A stretch of 13,271 nt of DNA from the NCBI GenBank assembly GCA_958435545.1, contig CAUBGU010000045.1, positions 1 to 13,271 of the forward strand, read 5' to 3'. The position numbers and the translations under genes were made by a program. This DNA is from an uncultured Collinsella sp. GTDB taxonomy: Bacteria; Actinomycetota; Coriobacteriia; Coriobacteriales; Coriobacteriaceae. Positions 6,817 to 12,694 of this stretch are shown in pieces. How positions within the stretch are numbered: the stretch's first letter is position 1; the number at the start of each line of letters is the position of its first letter. The notes beneath the pieces are model-generated. The model was not told the origin of the DNA. It did no database searches and was given only the letters and a program-made list of their open reading frames with translations.

Positions 6817-8001
6817 ATGATCAACGAAACTATGTATGCTCGCGGTGCGGAAAGCTCCATCATCCGTGAGATTTTTAGCTATGGCCTTGAGCGCAAGGCG
6901 CAGATCGGTGCGGAAAACGTATTTGATTTTTCGCTGGGCAATCCGAGCGTTCCGGCACCCGCTGCTGTGGCGGAGTCCATTAAGAAGGCCCTGGAGCTGC
7001 CGAGTGACCAGTTGCACGGCTACACCCCCGCTCCGGGCCTGCCGCAATGTCGAGCAGCCGTCGCCGAATCGCTCAACCGCCGCTTTGGAACGAACTATGA
7101 GGGTAAGGACGTCTTTATGACGGTGGGTGCCGCGGCTTCGCTCACCTGCACGCTCAACGCCGTTACGAACCCGGGCGACGAGGTCATTGTTATCGCCCCG
7201 TACTTTCCGGAGTATCGCGTGTGGATTGAGAAGGCCGGCTGCACGTGTGTCGAAGCGCCTGCCGATGAAGACACGTTCCAGCTGAGCGTGGACAACGTGT
7301 TCAAGGCGATTAGCGATAAGACAGCGGCCGTCATTATTGACTCGCCCAACAACCCGACCGGTGCCGTATATACGCGCGACACGCTGACGCGACTGGCCAA
7401 TGTTCTGCGCGAGGTCAACGCCAAACGCGATCCCGAGAATCCGATTATGCTCATCTCGGATGAGCCGTACCGCGAGATCGTGTACGGTGCCGAGGTGCCT
7501 TGGGTGCCCTCGATCTACGAGCACACCATCGTGTGCTACTCGTATTCCAAGTCGCTTTCGCTGCCGGGCGAGCGCGTGGGATGGATCCTTGTTCCCAATA
7601 CGAATCCTCAGGCAGATCGTCTAATGCCCGCCGTTGCCGGTGCCGCCCGTACGCTGGGTTTCGTGTGCGCGCCGGCGCTCTTTCAGCGCGTAATTATCGA
7701 CTGCATCGATGAGCCGAGTGACGTTGAGGCCTATGCCCGCAACCGCACCGCGCTTACCGACGCACTAGCGGAGTACGGCTACACCTATGTTGAGCCGGAT
7801 GGCGCGTTCTACCTATGGGTGAAAGCGTTGGAGCCCGATGCGAATGCGTTTTGCGAGCGCGCAAAGAAGTATGAGTTGCTTGCGGTTCCCTCGGACAGCT
7901 TTGGTATGCCGGGTTGGTTCCGCCTGGGCTATTGCGTGAGCTACGAAACGATTGTCAATTCGCTACCCGCTTGGAAACAGTTGGCGGACGAGTATCGTTA
8001 A
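6817..8001 (+). CDS. PLP-dependent aminotransferase, class I/II (fold type I)
   Basis: The 394-residue cytoplasmic enzyme transfers an amino group between an amino acid and a 2-oxo acid using pyridoxal phosphate; the substrate cannot be told from sequence. Visible signatures are FDFSLGNPSVPAP (36-48), HGYTPAPGLPQ (67-77), PYFPEY (128-133, stacking aromatic region), the NNPTG motif (178-182), ISDEPYREIVY (213-223), the PLP lysine K245 in YSYSKSLSLPGERVGW, and R369 in WFRLGYCVSY, which should bind the substrate carboxylate. I chose the ATG at 6817, preceded by AAAGGGG (6805-6811). An upstream in-frame ATG at 6718 lies inside the 25-bp-arm palindrome and would place promoter and ribosome-binding site inside the gene, so it is rejected. 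The gene has no obvious operon partner; the PHP-domain gene starts 165 bp downstream with its own promoter. Confidence 0.93.
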   Translation: MINETMYARGAESSIIREIFSYGLERKAQIGAENVFDFSLGNPSVPAPAAVAESIKKALELPSDQLHGYTPAPGLPQCRAAVAESLNRRFGTNYEGKDVFMTVGAAASLTCTLNAVTNPGDEVIVIAPYFPEYRVWIEKAGCTCVEAPADEDTFQLSVDNVFKAISDKTAAVIIDSPNNPTGAVYTRDTLTRLANVLREVNAKRDPENPIMLISDEPYREIVYGAEVPWVPSIYEHTIVCYSYSKSLSLPGERVGWILVPNTNPQADRLMPAVAGAARTLGFVCAPALFQRVIIDCIDEPSDVEAYARNRTALTDALAEYGYTYVEPDGAFYLWVKALEPDANAFCERAKKYELLAVPSDSFGMPGWFRLGYCVSYETIVNSLPAWKQLADEYR

Positions 8002-8023
8002 AAGTAAAGCGCTCTGCCTACAA

Positions 8024-8039
8024 TGTTTTACGTGAAACG
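8024..8039. promoter_or_regulatory. parS-like ParB binding site candidate
   Basis: TGTTTTACGTGAAACG matches the classical parS consensus TGTTTCACGTGAAACA at 14 of 16 positions. The differences are T for C at position 6 and G for A at position 16. It lies in an intergenic gap 23 nt after the aminotransferase stop. No parAB gene is in the window. Confidence 0.4.
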
Positions 8040-8065
8040 GGGTTTGGTGTTAAGCCGGACCCCGT
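8037..8065 (+). other. Hairpin downstream of the aminotransferase gene
   Basis: ACGGGGT (8037-8043) pairs with ACCCCGT (8059-8065), and an inner section pairs through wobble and G:C pairs to give about 12 bp with a 5-nt loop. The trailing sequence is GTCATGG, not a T run, so it is at best a weak terminator for the aminotransferase gene. Confidence 0.4.
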
Positions 8066-8099
8066 TGTCATGGACGTTGTGTCTTTGGGATGGAGTGGT

Positions 8100-8129
8100 T
8101 TTACGACTATCGAAGGCTATGCGTACAAT
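8100..8129 (+). promoter_or_regulatory. Putative promoter of the PHP-domain gene
   Basis: TTTACG (8100-8105, 4 of 6 to TTGACA), an 18-nt spacer, then TACAAT (8124-8129) within GCGTACAAT. The predicted start is near 8136, giving a leader of about 30 nt that contains the ribosome-binding site. Confidence 0.42.
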
Positions 8130-8166
8130 GAATATAAGCGACGGCCGTGCCAGATAAGGAGACCTG

Positions 8167-8988
8167 ATGCCCTACCTGCTTTCTTGTGACATTCATACCC
8201 ATACGATGTTCTCTGCGCATGCATATTCGACCATTGAGGAGAATGTGTACTGGGCGGCAGAGCGTGGTCTGCAGGTGCTCGGATCTGCCGACCATTTGAG
8301 CTCTATGGTTACGGCTTGCCCCAATGACCTGCGCAGTTACCAGTTCTTTATCAACCAGGATATCTGGCCGCGCATTTGGAGCGGCGTGCTGGTGCTGCGT
8401 GGTGCCGAGGCCGATATCGTTTCGCTGGACGGAAGCCTGTTTGGCGAGGACACTCCTGTCACGCTCGATATTGCCGGCGATTCGTACAGCCGTCAGCATT
8501 CGCTGTTCGATTTGGTTACGCGTAATTTGGATTATTTGGTTGCAAGCGTGCATAATCCGCAGATTGCTGAGGGCGCGACGCTGGCCCAGACGACCGAGAT
8601 GTATATCAATGCCCTGGAGCACCCCAAGGTGTTCATGCTGGGTCACACGGGGCGTTCGGGTGTGCCGTTCGATATCGACGAGGTGCTGTTGGCAGCTAAG
8701 GCCAAACACAAGATTATCGAGATCAACAACCATAGTCTTGAACACGGTGTCGACACTGAGCATTGGGCCGTATGCCGCAAGATCGCCGAGCGCTGCGCCG
8801 AGCTGGGCGTGGGCATTGGCGTGTCGACCGATGCCCACATTGGCATGGCCATTGGCAAGCTCGATCACGCGCGCAAGATGCTCGACGAGATTCACTTCCC
8901 GCTGGATTTGATCGTGACGCGCGACCGCGAGACGCTGCTGCGCGAGATGGCGGCAGCCGGCGTGTGCGATCTGCGCAATGGGATGTAG
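8167..8988 (+). CDS. PHP-domain metal-dependent phosphoesterase (YcdX-like)
   Basis: The 273-residue protein is a PHP-fold (polymerase and histidinol phosphatase) hydrolase, expected to be a cytoplasmic trinuclear-metal phosphatase. All four PHP motifs are visible: CDIHTHT (7-13, D8, H10, H12) with H18; SADH (40-43); the bridging glutamate in RGAEAD (E81) with H129 in SVHNP; and H160 in LGHTGR, then STDAH (220-224, D222 and H224). The length fits the YcdX/YcdX-like branch rather than the PHP domain of a DNA polymerase. The ATG at 8167 follows AAGGAGA (8156-8162) by 4 nt. It is monocistronic, with its own promoter and a terminator shared with the convergent RNA methyltransferase gene. The natural substrate is not known; histidinol-phosphate phosphatase activity cannot be excluded, but no his genes are near. 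Confidence 0.9.
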   Translation: MPYLLSCDIHTHTMFSAHAYSTIEENVYWAAERGLQVLGSADHLSSMVTACPNDLRSYQFFINQDIWPRIWSGVLVLRGAEADIVSLDGSLFGEDTPVTLDIAGDSYSRQHSLFDLVTRNLDYLVASVHNPQIAEGATLAQTTEMYINALEHPKVFMLGHTGRSGVPFDIDEVLLAAKAKHKIIEINNHSLEHGVDTEHWAVCRKIAERCAELGVGIGVSTDAHIGMAIGKLDHARKMLDEIHFPLDLIVTRDRETLLREMAAAGVCDLRNGM

Positions 8989-9008
8989 CGGAGTTTATAA
9001 ACCAAGCG

Positions 9009-9040
9009 AAGGGGGCGGCCCAGGCGGGTCGCCCCCTTTC
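9009..9040 (+). terminator. Terminator between convergent PHP and RNA methyltransferase genes
   Basis: The stem 9009-9021 pairs with 9026-9038 (13 bp, one G:T) around a 4-nt loop AGGC, followed by TTTCTTG. It is placed 20 nt after the PHP-gene stop. On the minus strand only a broken T run follows, so it should act mainly rightward. Confidence 0.8.
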
Positions 9041-9066
9041 TTGTCCCAAAAATCTACTGAGGTTGG

Positions 9067-10515
9067 TTAGCGGCGTTCGAGGACCGCTACGGTTTCGGTG
9101 TGGTCGGTGTGAGGGAACATGTCGACGGGCGTGATCTTGAGCAGGCGATAGCCTCCGTCGAGGAGCTGGTGCAGGTCGCGCTCTTGGGTCACGGGGTTGC
9201 AGCTGATATAGGTGATGCGGCGCGGCTTAAGCGCGCGGGCAGCTTCGAGGAACTCGGGGGTAGAGCCGGCGCGCGGCGGATCGATGGAAAGGACATCGAC
9301 CCTCTCGTTGTTGTCGGCGGCATCCAGGATGTAATCGGTGGCATCGTCGGCCATAAACCAGGCGCTGCGGGTAAGACCGTTGAGCTCGGCATTGCGGCGT
9401 GCGTCGGCAATGCCCGCCGGGTTGCGCTCCACGCCGAGCAGTATGATGCCGATCCCCTTGTTCTGGGCATCTTTAGCTGCGCAAAGACCGATGGTGCCGC
9501 TGCCGCAGTAAGCATCCATAAGCACATCGCCCTGGTGCAGATCCATGCCGTCGATAGCGAGCTGGTAGAGCAGCTCGGTCTGCTGCGGGTTGGTCTGGTA
9601 GAACGCGGTAGGGGAGATATCGAATTCGCAACCGAGCAGCTGGTCGCGCATGCACACGGCGCCATATACAATGCGGGTTTCCTCGCCGAGGATGGCGTTG
9701 CCGGGACGTCCGTTGATGTTTTGGGCGACGGTGACGATGCGCGGATCGAGTGCAGCGACGGCATCAAAGAATTCCTGTGCATGCGGCAGGTCGCGCTGGG
9801 CGGTCACGAGGGTGACCATAATCTGGTCGGTGCGCCAGCCGCAGCGAACGACGGCATAGCGAAGCAAACCCAGATGCTTGTCCTCGTTAAAGGCAGGAAT
9901 GCGCAGGCGCTCAGCTTCACGCGCGATGCCGTTAAGAATCTGTCGGGCGCCCGGTGCCTCAACAGGGCATTCGGGAACAGCAACGATTCTGTGCGTGCCG
10001 CGCTCAAAAAAGCCGCAGCGGACAGTGCCCTCCTTGCCGGGAGCAAAGGGGGTGGCAGCCTTATGACGAAAACCACGCGGAGCAGGATATTTGCCCGGGT
10101 CGCCCAGGGTGACGCCCAAACCGCGAATGGGATCGACGCTAATACCCTCGCGCTCGCATAGAGCAGCAAAAAGCTCCTCCATAACAGCCTGCTTAGCTGC
10201 CAACTGCTTTTTATAAGGACGATTGAGCGCCGTGCACCCACCGCAAGCTTTCATAATGGAACAGGGAGACTTGGGGTCCACAGCTTTACGCGCAGACGAA
10301 ACCTGATCTTTATGCGGGCGCTTGGAACGAGTCTGAGACGCCTTGTCCCCGCTCCGACGAGAGCCGGGACGCTTGGCCTTAGCCCTGCTCTTGGTCGATT
10401 TGCTTTTTGCAGCTTTAGAAGACTTGGATTTCGTAGAAGATTTCTCCTCCTTCGACCCCTCAGCCGCCTCCACCAAAGCACGACGAGCCCTACGCTCCGC
10501 ACGAGATTCTGCCAT
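9067..10515 (-). CDS. RNA (uracil-5-)-methyltransferase, RumA/RlmD family
   Basis: This SAM-dependent enzyme converts a specific uridine to 5-methyluridine, most likely in 23S rRNA. Of its 482 residues, 1 to about 80 are a Lys/Arg/Ser/Ala low-complexity tail with no TRAM domain. The 4Fe-4S cysteines follow: C85, C91 and C94 (CSIMKACGGC), plus C183 in VPECP. The catalytic domain shows SPTAFYQTNPQQTELLY (301-317), SAM motif DAYCGSGTIGL (334-344), DPPRAG (412-417), the nucleophile C439 in YISCNP and the general base E474 in HTETVAVLE. All key residues are intact. The ATG at 10515 has GTGGAG 7 nt upstream. The family includes RlmC, RlmD, RlmCD and TrmA; the iron-sulfur cysteines rule out TrmA, but which uridine is modified cannot be read from sequence, so no symbol is given. 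The long basic tail could help hold rRNA in place of the missing TRAM domain. Confidence 0.93.
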   Translation of the reverse strand: MAESRAERRARRALVEAAEGSKEEKSSTKSKSSKAAKSKSTKSRAKAKRPGSRRSGDKASQTRSKRPHKDQVSSARKAVDPKSPCSIMKACGGCTALNRPYKKQLAAKQAVMEELFAALCEREGISVDPIRGLGVTLGDPGKYPAPRGFRHKAATPFAPGKEGTVRCGFFERGTHRIVAVPECPVEAPGARQILNGIAREAERLRIPAFNEDKHLGLLRYAVVRCGWRTDQIMVTLVTAQRDLPHAQEFFDAVAALDPRIVTVAQNINGRPGNAILGEETRIVYGAVCMRDQLLGCEFDISPTAFYQTNPQQTELLYQLAIDGMDLHQGDVLMDAYCGSGTIGLCAAKDAQNKGIGIILLGVERNPAGIADARRNAELNGLTRSAWFMADDATDYILDAADNNERVDVLSIDPPRAGSTPEFLEAARALKPRRITYISCNPVTQERDLHQLLDGGYRLLKITPVDMFPHTDHTETVAVLERR

Positions 10516-10555
10516 GAATTAACTCCACTATTAAATAAAAGAAAAGTCCAAAGTA

Positions 10556-10561
10556 ATTGTA
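10556..10561 (-). promoter_or_regulatory. Possible -10 box of the RNA methyltransferase gene
   Basis: The minus-strand hexamer TACAAT (10561-10556) stands 40 nt before the ATG. The -35 position (10584-10579 region) shows no good match. Support is the recurrence of TACAAT upstream of other genes here. Confidence 0.3.
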
Positions 10562-10609
10562 CCGTGCATTCAACGTGCCCGATTGGAGGGGACGCCTATT
10601 TAAGGCTTC

Positions 10610-10779
10610 GAGCACGTTGTCTCCCGGAATGCCGGCAGCCGTCACGGTATTTAATTTGTCGCGAGTTCCGCACGAACAGGAGGCCACTTAATGTGGCCTC
10701 CGTCGTGAGCAGGACTGTAGAGCAGCAAATTAAATACCGTGACGGCTGCCGGCATTCCGGGTGCACCAACCTTGTGCTC
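10610..10779. repeat. Foldback element with 36-bp perfect inverted arms
   Basis: The arms at 10623-10658 and 10726-10761 are exact reverse complements over 36 nt, with a 67-nt centre. Outside the perfect arms a weaker complementarity (GAGCAC at 10610-10615 with GTGCTC at 10774-10779, plus GTTG/CAAC) extends the fold. The centre has its own 9-bp hairpin (10679-10687 with 10693-10701, loop TTAAT) reinforced by CACGA/TCGTG. It lies between the divergent RNA methyltransferase and ABC-importer promoters and holds no convincing ORF. No target-site duplication is visible next to the arms. Together with its flanks it accounts for the 341-bp gene-free gap 10516-10856. Confidence 0.8.
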
Positions 10780-10800
10780 TATCACGCTAAAGTGTATGAT
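10772..10800 (+). promoter_or_regulatory. Promoter of the amino acid ABC importer operon
   Basis: TTGTGC (10772-10777), a 17-nt spacer and TATGAT (10795-10800) predict a start near 10807 and a leader of about 50 nt. The -35 box overlaps the outer arm of the foldback element. An operator half-site, CTAAAGTG, occupies the spacer at 10787-10794. Confidence 0.55.
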
Positions 10801-10818
10801 TCTGAACGTTACATGACT

Positions 10819-10838
10819 CACTTTAGTTAACTAAAGTG
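10819..10838. promoter_or_regulatory. 20-bp perfect palindromic operator candidate
   Basis: CACTTTAGTTAACTAAAGTG is a perfect palindrome lying 12-31 nt after the predicted transcription start and just before the ribosome-binding site. Half of it (CTAAAGTG) recurs at 10787-10794 against the -10 box. Size and symmetry are those expected for a dimeric winged-helix repressor such as MarR family members; the actual regulator is unknown and no regulator gene is adjacent. Confidence 0.55.
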
Positions 10839-10856
10839 CCACCAAGGGGGAATACC

Positions 10857-11717
10857 ATGAATACCGATATGTCTCGTCGTCAGTTTGTTGGCCTAGCCAG
10901 CTCGCTCGTCACGGTGCTTGGCCTTGGTCTTGTCGGTTGCGGCGGTGGTGCCGGCAAGGGCTCCGCTGCTGGCTCTGCCGCGGCCAAGGATGTGAAGGGC
11001 GCTGCAGAGTCCAAGAAGCTTGTGGTGGGCTTTGATAAGTCCTATCCTCCGTATGGTTTTGTGGGCGACGATGGCGAGTACACCGGCTTTGATCTCGATC
11101 TGGCCAAGACCGTTGCCGATAAGCAGGGCTGGGAGGTCAAATACGAGGCCATCGACTGGGACGCTAAAGACACACTGCTCAACTCGGGCGCCATCAACTG
11201 CATCTGGAACGGCTTTACCATGGAGGGCCGCGAGGACGACTACACGTTCTCCGAGCCGTATATGCTCAACGAGCAGGTGCTGGTGGTAAAGAAGGATGCG
11301 GGCATCAAGAGCTGGGACGATCTTGCTGGAAAGACCGTGATTACCCAGACCGATTCCGCTGCGCAGGATGTGCTCGAGGGTGACCAGAAGGATCTGGCGG
11401 CGACGTTTGCCACGCTCGATACCATCGGCGAGTACAACACGGCCTTTATGCAGCTCGAGAGCGGCGCGGTCGATGCCGTGGCTTGCGACCTTTCGATTGC
11501 CCAGTATCAGCTCGCCGCCAAGCCCGATGCCTATACGCAGCTTGATGAGCCGCTGTCCAGCGAGCACTACGCCGTTGGCTTTAAGAAGGGCGACACCAAG
11601 TCGGCCGACGCCGTGACCGAGTCGCTCAAGGCACTCTATGAGGATGGTACGGTCAAGGACCTGTGCGACGAGTATTCAAGCTATGGTCTATCTTTCGATA
11701 ATTGGGTGCTCAAATAG
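10857..11717 (+). CDS. Amino acid ABC importer substrate-binding lipoprotein (SBP family 3)
   Basis: This is the extracytoplasmic receptor of the importer encoded by the next two genes. The 286-residue precursor has the twin-arginine motif SRRQF (6-10), a hydrophobic core and the lipobox LVGC with lipidated C28, so it looks like a Tat-exported lipoprotein. A Gly/Ala/Ser linker leads into the type II binding fold: LVVGFDKSYPPYGFVG (about 55-70), GEYTGFDLDLAKTVA, AIDWDAKDTLLNSGAINCIWNGFT, then EGREDDYTFSEPYM, where the Arg should hold the ligand carboxylate, and KSWDDLAGKTV. This fits polar amino acid binding proteins (glutamine, cystine, arginine type); the ligand is not determined. The ATG at 10857 follows AAGGGGG (10844-10850) by 6 nt. 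An in-frame GTG at 10836 lies inside the operator palindrome and is unlikely. The gene is followed by a long hairpin, not a tight junction. Confidence 0.94.
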   Translation: MNTDMSRRQFVGLASSLVTVLGLGLVGCGGGAGKGSAAGSAAAKDVKGAAESKKLVVGFDKSYPPYGFVGDDGEYTGFDLDLAKTVADKQGWEVKYEAIDWDAKDTLLNSGAINCIWNGFTMEGREDDYTFSEPYMLNEQVLVVKKDAGIKSWDDLAGKTVITQTDSAAQDVLEGDQKDLAATFATLDTIGEYNTAFMQLESGAVDAVACDLSIAQYQLAAKPDAYTQLDEPLSSEHYAVGFKKGDTKSADAVTESLKALYEDGTVKDLCDEYSSYGLSFDNWVLK

Positions 11718-11821
11718 CGGCTTTCCCAGGCACCCGATTTTGCCGTTCAAACCGTCGCTTGCGTACATTTAGTACGCGGCGCTCCTCTTTCACGGCAAAC
11801 TCGGGTACCTGGAAAACCCGC
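11717..11821 (+). repeat. Intercistronic hairpin, copy 1 (binding protein/permease gap)
   Basis: The gap folds from the stop codon onward: GCGG (11717-11720) with CCGC (11818-11821), then a 24-nt arm (11723-11746) with 11792-11815 (21 of 24 paired), then the apex at 11747-11791. The apex contains GCGTAC (11761-11766) and GTACGC (11772-11777) around the loop ATTTA, flanked by CCGTCGCTT and GGCGCTCCTCTTTC. The apex recurs in the next gap of the operon. No T run follows, so it should not terminate but could protect the upstream message. Confidence 0.8.
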
Positions 11822-11867
11822 TTTAGCATTGGGTTTGCTGTTCTGTTGTCGCGAAAGAGAGCTTAGG

Positions 11868-12521
11868 TTGTCTATTCAGGTCATGATGCAGATGCTTGGC
11901 CAGGGATTCTTGGTCAGTTTGCAGTTGTTTGTGCTGACGCTGCTGGGGTCGATTCCGCTGGGAATCCCCGTGGCGTTTATGCGCATGAGCAAAATCACGC
12001 CGCTTCGCTGGATTGCGCGCATCTACATTTCGGTCATGCGCGGTACGCCGCTCATGCTGCAGATGTTTGCCATCTACTTTGCCCCGTACTACGTGTTCGG
12101 TATCTCGCTCACGCCCGATTCCAAGTGGACGGCGTGCGTTGTGGCGTTCATCATCAACTACGCCGGCTACTTTGCCGAGATCTATCGCTCGGGCCTGCAG
12201 TCGATTCCGCGCGGTCAATATGAGGCCGCCGAGGTGCTGGGCTACTCGCGCCTGCAGACGTTTTTGTACATCGTGATGCCGCAGGTTGCCAAACGCATTT
12301 TGCCGGCGATGGGCAACGAGATCATCACGCTGGTCAAAGACACGTCGCTGGCGTTTGCCATCGGCGTGGGGGAGATGTTCTCGACGGCTAAGGCGCTGGT
12401 CGCCTCGCAGGTGAGCATGGTGCCGTTTGCGATCGCGGCGCTGATTTACTGGGTCTTTAACTTCGTCGTCGAGATGCTGCTGGGCGCCGCCGAGACAAAA
12501 TTGGATTACTACCATGACTAG
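11868..12521 (+). CDS. Amino acid ABC importer permease (HisM/GlnP type)
   Basis: This integral membrane subunit forms the translocation pore. The product has about 217 residues, with an N-terminal hydrophobic helix (LQLFVLTLLGSIPLGIPVAF), a typical MRGTPLMLQMFAIYF helix, further helices near VVAFIINYAGYFAEIYRSG and FAIAALIYWVFNFVVEML, and the cytoplasmic EAA loop YEAAEVLGYSRLQTFLYIVMPQ that docks on the ATPase. The start is uncertain. I prefer the TTG at 11868, 6 nt after GAGAG (11857-11861), giving MSIQVMMQ. An ATG at 11883 or 11886 is possible but has no ribosome-binding site, while the open frame back to 11829 would enter the intercistronic hairpin region. Unlike most such operons it is separated from both neighbours by more than 140 bp of hairpin-forming sequence. 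Confidence 0.92.
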   Translation: MSIQVMMQMLGQGFLVSLQLFVLTLLGSIPLGIPVAFMRMSKITPLRWIARIYISVMRGTPLMLQMFAIYFAPYYVFGISLTPDSKWTACVVAFIINYAGYFAEIYRSGLQSIPRGQYEAAEVLGYSRLQTFLYIVMPQVAKRILPAMGNEIITLVKDTSLAFAIGVGEMFSTAKALVASQVSMVPFAIAALIYWVFNFVVEMLLGAAETKLDYYHD

Positions 12522-12526
12522 ATCGT

Positions 12527-12550
12527 TCCGCCGTTCTAGCGAACGGCGGA
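12527..12550 (+). other. 10-bp hairpin immediately after the permease stop
   Basis: TCCGCCGTTC (12527-12536) pairs perfectly with GAACGGCGGA (12541-12550), loop TAGC, beginning 6 nt after the stop codon. There is no T run, so this looks like a message-stabilising or processing structure rather than a terminator. Confidence 0.65.
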
Positions 12551-12566
12551 CTGCTCGACGCTGCGC

Positions 12567-12663
12567 GCGTGCCTGACGGCCAATCTGCTCCTCAAGCCGT
12601 CGCTTGCGTACAGAAGTACGCGGCGCTCCTCTTTCGGAGCACATTGTCTCGCCAGTCACACGC
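12567..12663 (+). repeat. Intercistronic hairpin, copy 2 (permease/ATPase gap)
   Basis: The apex at 12593-12635 repeats the apex of copy 1, differing in one upstream base and in the loop (AGAA instead of ATTTA inside GCGTAC/GTACGC). The arms differ completely from copy 1 but are again self-complementary: TGCTCC (12586-12591) with GGAGCA (12636-12641), CAAT with ATTG, GGC with GCC, TGAC with GTCA, and GCGTG (12567-12571) with CACGC (12659-12663), with small bulges. A T5 run occurs 8 nt later (12672-12676), so weak attenuation before the ATPase gene is possible. Confidence 0.75.
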
Positions 12664-12694
12664 TCGCTGACTTTTTAAACACATGGAGGTTCCC

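Noticed and set aside
8070..8189. Small ORF between the aminotransferase and PHP genes
   Set aside because: The frame has no ribosome-binding site and runs into the start of the PHP gene, whose own promoter and ribosome-binding site lie within it.
9100..10161. 353-codon + strand frame inside the RNA methyltransferase gene
   Set aside because: It is antisense to a complete, motif-bearing gene; no ribosome-binding site or recognisable fold.
10581..10604. Degenerate copy of the 6696-6757 palindrome near the RNA methyltransferase gene
   Set aside because: GATTGGAGGGGAC resembles GATTGGGGAC, but the similarity fades after about 12 bases and there is no matching inverted arm.
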